From contig OY540810.1 in NCBI GenBank assembly GCA_961205875.1, positions 15,748,001 through 15,812,000 of the forward strand: a stretch of 64,000 nt of DNA. Reading direction: 5' to 3'. The notes beneath the pieces are model-generated. The model did not search any database. It had not been told where the DNA came from and worked only from the letters and a program-made list of their open reading frames with translations. Made by a program: the position numbers and the translations under genes. The DNA is from Sialis fuliginosa (taxonomy: Eukaryota; Arthropoda; Insecta; Megaloptera; Sialidae). This document shows positions 33,291 to 45,250 of the stretch, in pieces. How positions within the stretch are numbered: the stretch's first letter is position 1; each line of letters opens with the position of its first letter.

Positions 33291-34059
33291 AAATCACGGC
33301 ACCACCGGTTTGGCTGAAAATGGTGACGTAATTCTTATTGGAGTATCTCTAAAATAACTCAAACAAAACATAAAATTTCAAAAATCAACCTTACATGCTT
33401 TTTAGACAATTGTGAAAAGTTTTCACAAAATTTTCTAATAGATCCATTCTTTCGATAGTCGACTATACACTGACAGATGATAAAGGAATGTGAAATATTT
33501 ACTTCTTTGTCACACTTGATGAATATTTTTGCTTTCTGATATATACGTGCATATGTATGTATTACGATTCGTATAAAAAATTCCGTTATATGACAACTGG
33601 GTGATAAATATTCGATACAGCGATAAAGCGGGTATCTTTTAATATTTCATTTGGTTATAAAACTTATACGCATGTATTCCATGCGTGGATAACTGGAATT
33701 AGATTTATCTTATATTTTATATGGAAATATATAATTTAGATGAATAACATTTCGACTTAGTTAAATATTTATATAATATTATGTATGTATATGTAAAAAT
33801 CTTGACTATAAAAAATATATATTCATACATCTGTTACCAGGTATTTTTTAATATATGTAAATAAACAAGATGTGGAATGGCATGACTTATTTTATTATTC
33901 TGAGAAAATAATATTACATTCATCATAAAATCAACATCTAAAGAAAAATATTATATTAATGTTGAGTTTATTTATACACAACAATATACATATATACTAA
34001 TAAATACATTATAATGTTACTCTTTAGTGGCCAATCAGGTAAGTCCCTTTTCGTTGAGT
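33291..34059. other. AT-rich spacer
   Basis: ATACGTGCATATGTATGTAT-like simple sequence. Nothing else recognised. Confidence 0.55.
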
Positions 34060-34500
34060 TTCTGAATAAGTAGCACTATCATGATATAATATTGTTAAGC
34101 CGATTTTTATAGAATTCGAAATTTTGATGGAATTATTCATTTTTAAATTCCTTGTATCCATTCTAACCCTTTTCAACAAGATATCAGTGTGTCTGTCGGT
34201 CTGTTGAAGCTCTAACTCAAAAACAACAAATCACAGAAGGGTGAAATCTTTATATTTTTATAATTTTCGTCTGAGAAGAAATTTTCTTATTTTTTAAAAC
34301 GATTATAAACGTATATATTCACGGAACACTTATACGTAATACTGAGAAGGATTCTAATTTAATATTTAAAAAAAATTTCTGACTAAATAATAATAAATGA
34401 ATGAAACATATAACATTTCTTTCTTATTCGTACCATTTCAAAAATAATTCGAAACTTAACATGAGTAAACATCCGTTTCCGGTTAAATAATTACCATGAA
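34060..34500 (-). repeat. Family A, minus-strand copy
   Basis: The plus strand reads GAATTCGAAATTTTGATGGA, then AGATATCAGTGTGTCTGTCG, AACTCAAAAACAACAAATCA and CATCCGTTTCCGGTT: the reverse order of family A blocks. Further downstream (34650-34690) GAGAGTCCCGTGGCTTCCAT matches the AAGTCCCATG block of the 8.7-kb copy. Confidence 0.65.
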
Positions 34501-34854
34501 AAAAAAAATCATTGGATACATGTTGTAGAGAATATCATTATCATTACCTTTAATTTATGTTCCATTTATTTTATTCTGTCTTTTATTGGTTTGTCAGTTT
34601 TTTTTATTAATAAAATAAGAATTACGTTCACTGTTCACTATATATAATATTTTGTATGAGAGTCCCGTGGCTTCCATGGCAGATATTTTCTATCTTTTAT
34701 CAATTAAAAGATCGACCAAATCCTTAAGCTATTGATACCTATCGTTCGTGAAACTGGGCATAATTAAACTTAAATTAAGTATTCCTTAAAACAAGTCAAT
34801 AAAGTGAGTCATAATGTGAACAAAGCTATTTATATTTTATTAATGTAAAGAACA

Positions 34855-35564
34855 TACAGGACATTTAAAATGTTACAGATTTTTATTTCAGAACCATCGC
34901 ATAATTAAAAAAAAATGTTTGGTATTACCCGCATCGAATAGAAACTTTTATTTGTTACTTTAACGTTAGTTTATTTAAAGTCTTTCATTGAAAACTTTTT
35001 GAACAACCTAAACTTGATTAATCTAACAAAATAATTTCGATTTTGAACATTCAAGAATTTTTTACTCAGAATTTATCAACTTTAGCGAAAAAGTACAAGA
35101 TACAAAAAATGTTTATTTTGGTCTAATAAAACTTGCAGAATTATTTTTTTAAACATTTCGTATTTTTTTTTTTTTTGCTTAAATAAAATGAATAGAAAAT
35201 GTTTTAAATTTTTTTATATAATTCTCCAAGTTTTATTAGTCCAAAATAAACATTTTCTTGTATCTTGTACTATTTTCTAAAGTTTATGGTTTCTAAGTAA
35301 AATTATGTTGCTCAAAAAAAGTTTTAAATGAAAGATTCATGTTTTTTCACGTCGAATAAGATTACTAAACAAAAATTATAAGCTATTTAAAAAAAATGAT
35401 GTTGACCTTCAAATACCCTTGAAGGCCACGCTAAAATAACAAATAAATATTACTATTCGAATACCCCCTCACAACCCAACATATTTTGATCTAAACATTT
35501 TTTTTTTCAAAAATGCAATGGTTCTGAAATAAAATCTGTAACACTTTAAATGCCCCACCCTGTA
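34855..35564. mobile_element. Foldback MITE with TACAGG/CCTGTA ends
   Basis: The left arm starts TACAGGACATTTAAAATGTT and the right arm ends with CTTTAAATGCCCCACCCTGTA. Inverted blocks continue inward: GATTTTTATTTCAGAACCAT with its inverse near 35520, and TACAAGATACAAAAAATGTT with AACATTTTCTTGTATCTTGT. TA flanks both ends. About 710 bp and without coding sequence. Confidence 0.75.
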
Positions 35565-35989
35565 TATGCATATTGATATGAACATTTCCACCGCATATCC
35601 GTTGATTTGAGGCTGTCAATATTTCTCAGTTAAGTAATAAATATCATCCATGTATGCAGAATGGACTGGTTCTTTGAGATCAATCGAAAGAGCTGGGCGG
35701 CGCGACTGCTGATTCAGCGACAGTAGATCGACAGAATTTTATATTTGTATGTCGGAATCCGAACATACACGTACGGTTTTTACATACAAAAAGGCATTTT
35801 GCCACCGTGAGTATGTGCGGTTATATGTATGCATGTCTGTCTGTTCTATTCAGGGACGGATTTACCTCAACTTGTTTGCCATTTCAAAACACTATATCAA
35901 GCCCTTACCGTTGGGATTTACCGTTCAAAATTTACAAATAATAATAATGACATATGGACTCAGTTATGCACTAATGTTTATGAATATAA
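35565..35989. other. Spacer with possible transposon end
   Basis: A GC-richer piece (GGGCGGCGCGACTGCTG) lies at 35695-35712, and CAGGGACGGATTTACC at 35852 resembles a hAT-like terminus with no partner found. The 100-codon frame at 35749 spans this junction and is chance. Confidence 0.4.
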
Positions 35990-36205
35990 AAAAACATCTT
36001 CCAAGTAAATGCAAAGTGCTTCCTCGTGCTAAATTCACCAAACGTAGTTAATTATAGAACAATTTAAATAAAATCCGATGAAGTGTTTAGATAAATTGCC
36101 TAGTATTGGTAAACCATTACTTAAAAATATTAGTTCGAAATTTATCTTAAGACGTACCTGATTATTTTTTCGTATATTTTTAATTTTTTGACAATTAATA
36201 TCATA
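35990..36205 (+). repeat. Family B, 5' fragment
   Basis: The segment has AACATCTTCCAAGTAAATGC, GCTTCCTCGTGCTAAATTCA and TTAAGACGTACCTGATTATT. It stops after TTTTTTGACAATT near 36200. The rest of the family is absent. Confidence 0.65.
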
Positions 36206-37144
36206 GGAAACACTTCTCTAGTGAGAGTTAAGTAACTTCCCTTAAATAATTACAGGGTAATTTCAAACCAAAATTTGGGATAAAATTTCAAGAAGCAAAA
36301 TTATTTGTTTATTATTTTTTATTGGAATATATGTTTACACATCACAACACGAATGCCGGGCACTCCAACATTTTTTTTTTATTCTCTAAGGAACAAATTA
36401 ATTTAATTCCCTGTAACTTTTCAATACAACCAGCCCTAAATAAAATACGTCTTGGCATCGACAAATGAATGTAACCAAATCGAGGAAGCTTGTTGAACAT
36501 GCAATATAAGTTTCATCCATTTCCATCTAAATTTAGGCGAAATTTGTCTGTGACACTATGTTGTACACGACGAAACAAATAAATTACAAAACAATATCGG
36601 GGTAGAAACTTTTTACGCTTCTACGATTTGCATATTGAAGTGGTGCACATCACAGAACGAACTAACAATTGTGTATAGTTGGATTGAATAAGTTTTGACA
36701 GTTTTAAAATGAATCGAAATAAATAAAATGAGATTGATTATGCTATTTTCCGTCTTTGAGAAACTTGTTATTGTTATTTATTAGAAATTCCCGAGTTCGG
36801 TTGATTGAAAGGAGAAAAAAAAGAGGAATATTTTATACATTCAATTGAAAATACGACCTATGGAAAAGAATACGGAACAAAGAATTTTTTTTATTTTAAT
36901 ACTTTTAGTTGTATTTTCAAATAATACATTTTAAGCAAATTTAAAAACTTAAAATTGATTTGTTCAAGCGGGTTTCTACCAGAAAACAAAATTCTTACTT
37001 AAATAAATTTGAAAATAATGTCAAAATATCTATATTTCACTTAATTTTTATTAACATTAGGTATCACAGAATAAATCTATCTAATCTACAAATTGATTGA
37101 TTGATCAATAAAAATTAAAAATAAGTTTTTTTTTGTAATTGTGA
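36206..37144. other. Spacer, partly complex sequence
   Basis: 36460-36800 looks more complex than its surroundings and includes an exact octamer, ATTTGCAT (36626-36633), and CAATTG. Possible regulatory DNA, unproven. Confidence 0.35.
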
Positions 37145-37300
37145 TTTTTACTTTCTTACGATTTTTTCGAATTCGATATTTTTATGAAAATATCCATTTT
37201 CATTTTTTCTGAATACATTCTGATTATTTTCACCATATTATCTGTGTGACAGTTTGTCTATTTTTGAAAATGATCTTATAACCAATATTGGTGTTTACTC
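37145..37300 (-). repeat. Family A fragment, minus strand
   Basis: TTTACTTTCTTACGATTTTT followed by TTCGAATTCGATATTTTTATG and a TTATCTGTGTGACAG block; a decayed copy lacking its centre. Confidence 0.5.
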
Positions 37301-37499
37301 ATCAATTTTTGAATATTGCGAATTATTTATTATTTATTACGGTACTTATTAGATAAAATGTAAGGCATATTATAATCTACAATGTATGAGTTCATTCAAA
37401 AAATTAACTGTATTTCGAATGGTAAATAGTAGACAAAAATGTTTATAATAAAAGTTGTAGCGAACGTATAATTTTTATATTTTATGTCATTAATGTAAA

Positions 37500-37912
37500 C
37501 ATCCATTTTTTGTAAGATCGTTTTCAAAAATAAGAGATTTTCTTCCCAGACAACAATTAATCCTAAATATAAAATTTTACCCCTCGAAGCTAATTCTTTC
37601 CATCTCAGTGTCCCTGTGTTTAGGACGTAAGAACAATCGCGACAAAAAAAAAAAAATAACAAAAACAAAGTTGTATAACCACACCACAATGGCTATCTAA
37701 AGGAACCATTTTTCCATTTTGCCCAGGGACATAAACATTTTAATAAAAAATAAATAAAAAAATAAAAAATTTACCCTGATTTCTCGTTTTAGGTTACAGC
37801 ATCTACAGACTGAGAGACAAACATCATAACAAAAATATTTCCATCAAAGTCCGAAATTCGAGAAAAACTGGATTTATAATATTTACGTATATTATATGCA
37901 TAAGAAAGTAAT
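37500..37912 (+). repeat. Two family A fragments in tandem
   Basis: The first (about 37512-37590) has AAGATCGTTTTCAAAAATAA and TTCTTCCCAGACAACAATTA. The second (about 37775-37912) has TTACAGCATCTACAGACTGA, ACAAACATCATAAC, CCATCAAAGTCCGAAATTCG and ends ATGCATAAGAAAGTAA. A poly(A) tract (37648-37658) and AAATAAAAA repeats lie between. Confidence 0.55.
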
Positions 37913-38629
37913 AAGATACATAAAAAAAACATCAGACTAAAAAAAAAGATTTCAACCAAAATTATATTAACTATTCAAAAGTCAATTTAATCAAATACCA
38001 TTTTCAAATAAAATCCAATCGAACTAAACTTTCACTTTCTAATACACACATACTAAGGTTCACACGTGCCTCGAGAAGACCAATATTTAAAGTGGTTTTC
38101 AATATCCATACCCACCTCATTATCACCTCATACATTGCAAACATCCGGCACGAGTTGATTTGAGGCATAATGCACGTGATCCCGGTCAACATAAGCCGCT
38201 CTCTCTATAGAGTTTCTAGTGTCTGAAAACGATATCATTTACACGTACAAATTTTGCCTACAACTCAATACTGACAGAATATTGACTGTTGAATTAGATG
38301 AGTTATTTTTGAGGTTATGTTTACATGAATGAATTTTTGCACAGTTTTTTACTTTCGATTTAAAAAAGTCCATATCGTCGCTTAAGTCAAACTTTAAGAC
38401 ATTTTCAGAAGATACAAAAAACAATTTATTGATGTATAATATTATAACTCGAAATATATATTATATACTCATAGGCGCTGACTGCAGACGGAGGAGGGAT
38501 TTCCCCCCTAGGTCTCGAATTATTTTTATATTTTTTTTTCTATAATTTTTTTTCTCACTGTGTTACTGAAGTTTACAGATAAGAGTCTTTTTCACTTCAT
38601 GAACCTCTAAGCAAATTATCGTACAAATT
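37913..38629. other. AT-rich spacer
   Basis: GGCGCTGACTGCAGACGGAG with GGGATTTCCCCCCTAGG near 38465-38515 resembles G/C-rich transposon ends seen at 62.6 kb. No gene. Confidence 0.4.
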
Positions 38630-39385
38630 AAAAAACATCTACCAAGTAAATGCACAGTAGATACTTCCTCGTGCTAAATTCACCAATGGTATTTAATTAT
38701 TGAACAATTTAAATAAAAACCGATAAAGTGTTTAAATAAATTACCTTGCATTGGTTAACCATTTAATTTTTATACAATTTTACAAAAAAATATTAGTTCG
38801 AAATTTTTCTTAAGACGTACCTGATTATTTTTTTCGTACCTATTTTTTTTAATTTTTTGACAATTTCAATCTAATTGTAAATCTAAATTAGTACAAACGT
38901 CAAAATGACATTTAAAATATCAGAATACATTTAATATGTCAAATAACGATTTTTCAAAACAAAATGAGAAAATTCTTTGTAAGGGAATGTTTTACAACAA
39001 ACGTAGGTCTTTATTATAGAGAATTGAATGTTCTACAAAAAAGATTCTATAAAATTTTCATATAACATGTGCCGTCCTTGAGATATTTTGAAAAAAATAA
39101 TATTTTGGGATGTCACCCCTCCCCCTTACACAGGATTTTGATGATTTTGAAATGAGACCGTCCTCAAGCCAAGCCCAACCAACCGTTAATATCGGTTCAG
39201 TTATTCATGAATTATATGTGTGACAAGGATTCACTCGACAGACACACAGACATACACGGAAGGAAAAGTATCTGTCTTAACCTCAAACGGAAAGAGATAA
39301 AATTTTGAAATCGAAGAACAATTTTTTTTCTCTTTTTAAAACAATCACAAAGCTTCTCGTATTTCGATATTTCGAGGAAGCAAAA
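38630..39385 (+). repeat. Interspersed repeat family B, second long copy
   Basis: The copy starts AACATCTACCAAGTAAATGC and ends TTTCGAGGAAGC. It matches the 41522-42345 copy, including GGGATGTCACCCCTCCCCCT, the phrase TATCGGTTCAGTTATTCATG and the CAGACACACAGACATACAC stretch. Confidence 0.75.
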
Positions 39386-41159
39386 GCATTTAAAAAATTC
39401 AAACTTTTCAATTATTTTGGACAGTTGAAGATTCATCGATGTTTAGTATTTTTACCTAACTCACAAAATCGTAGAAAAACACATTTTTACACTCGACGCG
39501 CGCTACCAAAGATAACTTTTTTTGACGCATTCTTTATTGAAAGTAGGATTTCCAGCTTTTATTTCTTTTAAAAAAAATCATTTTGATCATTATTACCAAA
39601 GTTGAATATTGCACAATTTTTTAAAGGGAAGGTTGGTGACATTTTGTTTCTTACTGCCTTTTACCTAAGCACGGCAGTATAACCAACCTTATTAATCATT
39701 AATATTACGTAATTTCTACAATAGTTATTCGTTATTAATTGCGATGCAGATGCTACAATTTTTGTTTCGTTTTTATACAAGTAAATTCTACTCTTAAAAA
39801 AAAATTCACATCTTTTATACCTCCAATTAAACGTTAATCTATTGATAAAACATCGTATTAAATAAACAGTATTCAATAACAATAACTTTTAATCCATACC
39901 CATTGCACCATCTGTCGATAACTTCAATTACTATTACACCAATAACAATTAAAATAAAAACCTGAAGAAATTTCCAGTATGTCCCCATCACAGACACACG
40001 ACAAAAAAATAAATAGAGAAACGAGTTGCATAAACAAAGATAAGCGATTCACGTCATGTCCGGATTACAACAGCAAAAGGAAAAACGATGATAACTAACA
40101 GGGCATATTACGGCTGAATAACAATCAAACAATTAGCAACTCAATGACAATTACGTCGTGGACAAATCGCTCGTTAGCTTCACTAATGTCGGCACGTGAT
40201 CACTCCGTCTGTCTGTATGTCTGTGTGTCTGTAATGGCTGTAACTATCGCCGTCGAGTCGATACCCGTGTCTTGTGGTCAGTGAAAAATGGTGTTTTCTG
40301 ATGGAATTAATTTAAGATTTCTTTTTAAATATTATATATCATAAATATGTTAGCAAAATTAAAGATGTATGGAAGATACCATTGAAGGCAAAAAGTAGCT
40401 AAACATTAATATTAACAAATATCTGCGCTCTAAATATAATAAATCTTGTCCGGTACCTATTATAATAAAGGCTGTAGCCGGGTAGCAATGTAAAATCGGC
40501 CTCAACACGGATTTGGCTAATTTTTATTGTGAATTTTGCTCTTTATATGAGCATTCTCATGCCCAATTATTAGCCTCTAAAAGTTAATAGTTTTTGAAAA
40601 AAAAATTATTTTCAATTTTTCAAAAATATATTTTTTTAAACTATGGTACAATGTAGAAGTTGAAAAGGTGCATATCAGATAATATTTTCAAGAAGCTGCG
40701 CATACCCTATCAAGTAAAAAAAAAAAATGAAATTTTGAAAAAAATATTTTTTTGGGTTGTAGTTGAGCGACAACTTCAGATATTTTATAAAATAATCTTC
40801 ATACTTTATTATTACACCCTACAAAGTTTGAAAAGAATCGAAGTGTTGGAACATACTTTACAAAAATTAAAATCACTAAAAGTCAATATTAACATGTACA
40901 AATGTAATAAAGATAACTCTATCTGCGAGGTGTCAATCGTTATGAATTTTCTCGTGATTTTAGAGTAATGATAATAAATTTATAATAATGTAAATGGATG
41001 ACTATTGTAACACATTTTTTTGACATTGGCTACATGGCAGATTTTATAATTTTATAATTATAATACACCTATATATGTATTTCATTATAATATATGTATA
41101 ATGTATAATATATTTAACTAATTAAGAAACGTAAAATTAAATTATCACTCAAATTCTTT
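39386..41159. other. Spacer with a possible regulatory block
   Basis: 40010-40260 is free of matched repeats and dense in factor-like words (ACAAAGATAAG, CAATCAAACAATTAG, CACGTGATCA). Family F at 40910. The frames at 39305, 39661 and 40660 are not credible. Confidence 0.4.
40910..41010 (-). repeat. Repeat family F, inverted copy
   Basis: CTATCTGCGAGGTGTCAATC, then TTATAATAATGTAAATGGAT, in the reverse order of the other two copies. The 102-codon frame at 40660 overlaps this repeat. Confidence 0.5.
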
Positions 41160-41400
41160 AGTTATTTTTGAAGAGCTGTAACTCCGCGAAAAATGGTCGT
41201 ACAACATTTAAAAAAAATGGGCTTTAAAAAAAAGTTAGAAGTGTAATTTTTTCTTCGATCGCAGTCAAAACTGGTCGTACAGTATACAGTATACAGTCTT
41301 GTATAAAAAAAAGAGCAAATTGAAGTGTAAAATATGACCTACAAAAATCATTCGTTATATGATGTATTTCGCCTAAAAAATATTTCACAAATTAGATGTA
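41160..41400. repeat. Family E fragment
   Basis: CTTCGATCGCAGTCAAAACT, GAGCAAATTGAAGTGTAAAA and CCTACAAAAATCATTCGTTA echo the right arm of the 11.5-kb inverted repeat. It abuts the TAA-flanked element at 41451. Confidence 0.45.
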
Positions 41401-41521
41401 AATTTTTTCAATTTTTTTGCGATGCTTCATTTTGAAAAAAGAAACACTAACCTTGGGTTGCATAAAGCAAAATTAACCACAATTAGTTAATCAGTTGTTT
41501 TAAAACCATTATTACGTCAAT

Positions 41522-42345
41522 TCTAAAAAACATCTGCCAAGTAAATGCACAGTGCTTCCTCGTGCTAAATTCACTAAAACCGATAGTGTTCAGATAAATT
41601 GCCTGGCATTGGTTAACCATTTAATTTTTATACAAATTTTACTAAAAAATCTTAGTTCGAATTTTTTCTTAAAACGCACCTGAATATTTTTTCATATATT
41701 TTTAATTTTTTGACAATTTCAATCTAAATCTAAATTTATGCAAATGTCAAAATGACATTTAAAACGTCAAAGTGACATTTAAAACGCCAAAGTAACATTT
41801 AAAACGTCAAAATGACACTTAATATATCCAATCAAATATCAATTTAGAAAAACAAAACACGAATTTTTAAAATTAATTTAGATAAATCTTTGTAAGGGAA
41901 TATTTTACAACAAACGTAGTAGACCATATTATAGGAAATTTAATTCTCTACAAAAAATATTCTATAAAATTTTCTCGTAACATGTGTCGTTCTTGAGATA
42001 TCTTGAAAAAATAAATATTTTGGGGTGTCACCCCTCCCCCTTACACACGATTTTAATGATTTTGAAATGGGACCGTCCTCAAACCATACCCAACCATCCG
42101 ACCAAGTTTCAATAATATCGGTTCAGTGGTTCATGAGTTATGCGTGTGACAAGGATTCAGGGGACAGACGGACGGACGGACACACGGACACACGGACAGA
42201 CAGACAGACACGGAACGAAAAGTGTTTGTCTTGACGTGAAACGGATAAATAAATTTACAATTTTGAAATTGGAGAACTTTTTTTTTTGTCTCAATCTGAA
42301 ACGATCACATAGCTTCTCGTATCTTCGATATTGCGAGGAAGCAAA
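41522..42345 (+). repeat. Interspersed repeat family B, long copy
   Basis: The copy runs from AACATCTGCCAAGTAAATGC and GCTTCCTCGTGCTAAATTCA to a closing GCGAGGAAGC. GCTTCCTCG and CGAGGAAGC form short terminal inverted repeats. It matches 38630-39385 over most of its length. It contains a 4-unit 20-nt minisatellite (41746-41825) and a GACG/ACAG simple repeat (about 42163-42212). The two short reading frames across the simple repeat are artefacts. Family type unknown. Confidence 0.75.
41746..41825 (+). repeat. 20-nt minisatellite, four units, inside family B
   Basis: Units start at 41746, 41766, 41786 and 41806. The consensus resembles GTCAAAATGACATTTAAAAC. Each unit contains a small palindrome around GTCAAAATGAC. 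The sibling family B copy has only remnants of one or two units near 38900. Confidence 0.9.
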
Positions 42346-42503
42346 ACAATCACGGTTATGATATATTTTATAAGGTAAAAAATCAGCATATTTAGTGAAT
42401 TGTTCATTTACAAATTGAGATTAAGTTTAGAATTAACATTAGTCATGATTTGAAAACAACTGATTAACTAATTGTGATTAATTTTGCTTTATGCAACCCG
42501 GGG

Positions 42504-43084
42504 TAAAACTAGAATTTTTCGCGATGCGATTAAAAAAGAATCTTGGGTTTTTAGCACCATACATTAAATCTTTATTATTGCAATAAATATCAGAACATTT
42601 TAATCACACCTTATAAATAAATCAATAAGTAAACATCCTGAAAAACTATCCCTAGATGACTTAACACACCCCAACCCATTAAGAACGGGTTAAATCAACG
42701 GACACAACTTAAACGACACGAAAACCCGACACTAAAAATAACGACAACGATTGGTAGTCGGTGTTTATCAATACCAATATTGACCCACACGTAGAATGCT
42801 AGCCTCCACTGTTTACACACTAGATGAACTAAATATTAACCCTCACCCACCTGAGAAAGTCAAATAAACATTCTTCAGATGCGTCACGATTTTACCCACC
42901 ACATTAAAAAAAACATTTTAACCCTTTCTTCTACATAATTTTATATTTTTATTATAAAATAGTGTAATAGAATAAAAAATTTAATTTTTAACCCAAATTT
43001 TATCCCAATCTGAATGATATTACGTCAAAAATCAGTATTTTAAATTGACGTATTATGTCACAGTGTTAGCATCACTCGCACGGT
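42504..43084. other. Low-repeat segment upstream of a possible exon
   Basis: C/A-rich on the plus strand (AACACACCCCAACCCATTAA). No repeat matched elsewhere in the window. Confidence 0.35.
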
Positions 43085-43190
43085 TTGATTGTGCAGTGTA
43101 GAGTAAACGTGTGTGTTTGCGATAGGGAAAGGGTTAATCAACTATCTAAACAAGCCAGAGTACACCGCAGTAGCAACAAAATTCTGGATT
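43085..43190 (+). other. Possible 5' exon with splice donor (plus strand)
   Basis: ATTGTGCAGTGTAG resembles an initiator and is followed by about 100 bp ending CTGGATT with GTAAGT at 43191-43196. The preceding 500 bp are free of recognised repeats and rich in C/A on the plus strand, as might suit a promoter. Evidence is compositional only. Confidence 0.2.
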
Positions 43191-43196
43191 GTAAGT

Positions 43197-44445
43197 TTCG
43201 TCATGATGGCGGAGGGGCAATGCACGGAATCAGAAATTGCATTTCTGAAATTAAATGTTGTTTGAACTTTAAAGCTATTTGAACAGTCAGAGTTGGTGTT
43301 AGTTTTTGTAATGTTCTTTGTAATAAATGGTTTAGTTTAATAAGTGTAGGTTTTTAATTTTTTATTTTTTTTTTTAATATTTCGACCCGAAATCGGAAAA
43401 ATTGAATGTTTTTCTGTCACATTCTGCTAGCTACTAAACCATTTGACTTAGAAATTAGAAATTTGACATAATTATAGTAAATGGTGGACCAATAATAAAC
43501 CTGAGTTATAAAAGTTTTTTGGACATTGGTTATTAAAGTGGAATATTAAATGAAAGGAATTTTAATATTATATAAAGGTTTTGTTATGACTTAAATCTTC
43601 GTTCAACATTTTTTTTTCGAAAAAATATTTTTTGTCCCCTAACCATATCTAATATTAAAAAATATTATCATAATTTCAATTTCGGTACGAAATACTAAAA
43701 ATATTTTCGTTACTATTATTTTAATCAAGTAAAAATTATGTTAATTATTATAATTTTTTATTGGTATTCGGTTATCCTTCGAAAAAAATCTTAACAAAAA
43801 ATCATGTCTTCTATATTGCAAAATTGCAATCAACTTTAAAATTATATCCAATATTAAAATAAGAAACCTTACATAAAGAAAATGGAAGGGGGTTATCAAA
43901 ATCTTACGAACCCTTATAAAAGGGGGTGGGGGTGAACAGTACTTCCTTATGCTATATATATTTCTACCACAGGAAATAAACCAAAAATTCAAGGAAATGT
44001 ACCATGCCGAGATGTATATTTCCCTGAAATCTCCCTACCAAAATATATCTTGAAACACTCTCATCCGAGTACCCAAAGGTTTGGTTTACAATGATTTTGT
44101 ATCTAAATGAACGTATATAATTAACGGAATATTCGATCAACTGCGTCTATCGCATTTTAGACAAAGAACTGAATTGTCTAAAACGAACAAAATAAAGCAA
44201 CTTCATCACAAAATTCGAATAAAAAAATTATTTGCTGACCGATTCCAAATTTTTATTTGACATTCACTTTACACAAAATCAAATAAAATGAATAAAACCC
44301 ATTCAATTAATATTAACGGTCGCGACTCCCCCCTCACTTGTTAGTATTCTTCGTTCGAATGCGAGATATTAAAGCGCCATAAAAATATGGTTCCGCGTAC
44401 ATATATGAAAATAAAATATTAAAACAATAAAATATCCTTACAAGA
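43197..44445. other. AT-rich spacer
   Basis: The 83-codon minus frame at 43741 is I/L/R-rich chance sequence. GGGGGTGGGGGTGAACAG at 43921 is a short G-rich run. Confidence 0.5.
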
Positions 44446-44450
44446 TAAGA

Positions 44451-44590
44451 AAGATGGCTGGACATTGCGACGCTGCACGCATGGCCGCTCGGTAACGCTT
44501 TTTGTTCAACATCGAGAGTCGGGTTGTAACCAGATAGAACACTGGCCGACCACTGTGACGTTCTAGTTAAATTTTGTTGTAAACGTTGCA
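44451..44590 (-). other. Possible 5' exon with splice donor (minus strand)
   Basis: A balanced-composition block lies in AT-rich DNA. On the minus strand it runs from an ATG at 44591 (MQRLQQNLTRTSQWSASVLS onward) to CTTATCTT followed by GTAAGGATA (donor near 44446). Up to the donor about 48 codons are open, without stop. I recognise no domain. It may be a coding or UTR exon, or chance. Confidence 0.25.
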
Positions 44591-44591
44591 T

Positions 44592-45250
44592 TTACACATA
44601 GTATTTTATTATTTATCTTATTGTGAAATCATTTCAAAAATCACTGGACCGATTTTGATAAATCTTACATTAATGTATTCATTGGGATCCCGGAAATGAT
44701 TTAGGCTATATACCTACATGCTATAATCACGCCAACAGAGTATCTTAAAGGACGATATTGGTTTGAATTCAAACGAGACGAGACTGTCAATAAGTAGTAA
44801 AAATTTACTACTATCTTTTCTACAAAAATATCTGGACAAATTTCAAGTTATAAGTTATTATCATCAAATATAACTAATAAAAATTTTAATTTATTTATAA
44901 AAACATCTGGCCCACTGTGTAAGGAGGTTTAAAGTAAAAAATAATCAATTTAGCTAATATTTTTATTAATTAATAGTAATCTTTTTTAAGAACTATAAAC
45001 ACACTATAAAATTAAAATTACAAAAGTCGTCTTAATCGAATTTGTTTATAAACAGTTCGTGTCTATATACGAGTACAAACATAGATTTATATATGAATGT
45101 ATGTATATGTATGTATGTATGTATAGCAATTCATAGTAAGCACATTTAATGTTAATATTGATTGTTGACTAGAAATTATCTTTGATATATTCACAAATCT
45201 ATTGATGAGTATCATTGTTAAACAAGTATATGTATGTACAAATGTACATT
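44592..45250. other. AT-rich spacer
   Basis: ACTGGACCGATTTTGATAAA at 44643 resembles a phrase common in Helitron 5' parts; no ends found. TATG microsatellite. Confidence 0.4.
45094..45125. repeat. (TATG)n microsatellite
   Basis: ATGTATGTATATGTATGTATG tetranucleotide repeat. Confidence 0.9.

Larger units (their letters stand above)
41451..42503. mobile_element. TIR element with TAA target duplication, holding a family B copy
   Basis: The left arm CCTTGGGTTGCATAAAGC, continuing through AAAATTAACCACAATTAGTT, is inverted at the right end as AACTAATTGTGATTAATTTT then GCTTTATGCAACCCGGGG. TAA lies at 41448-41450 and 42504-42506, as in PIF/Harbinger insertions. The arms are about 60 bp. Between them is a family B repeat (about 41522-42345), probably a later insertion. 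Confidence 0.7.

Noticed and set aside
35749-36051. 100-codon frame that includes a CAGGGACGGATTT start
   Set aside because: It crosses a probable transposon boundary and family B; no domain.
42025-42361. Two overlapping frames with DGRTDTRTDRQT-type peptides
   Set aside because: They are translations of a GACG/ACAG simple repeat inside family B.
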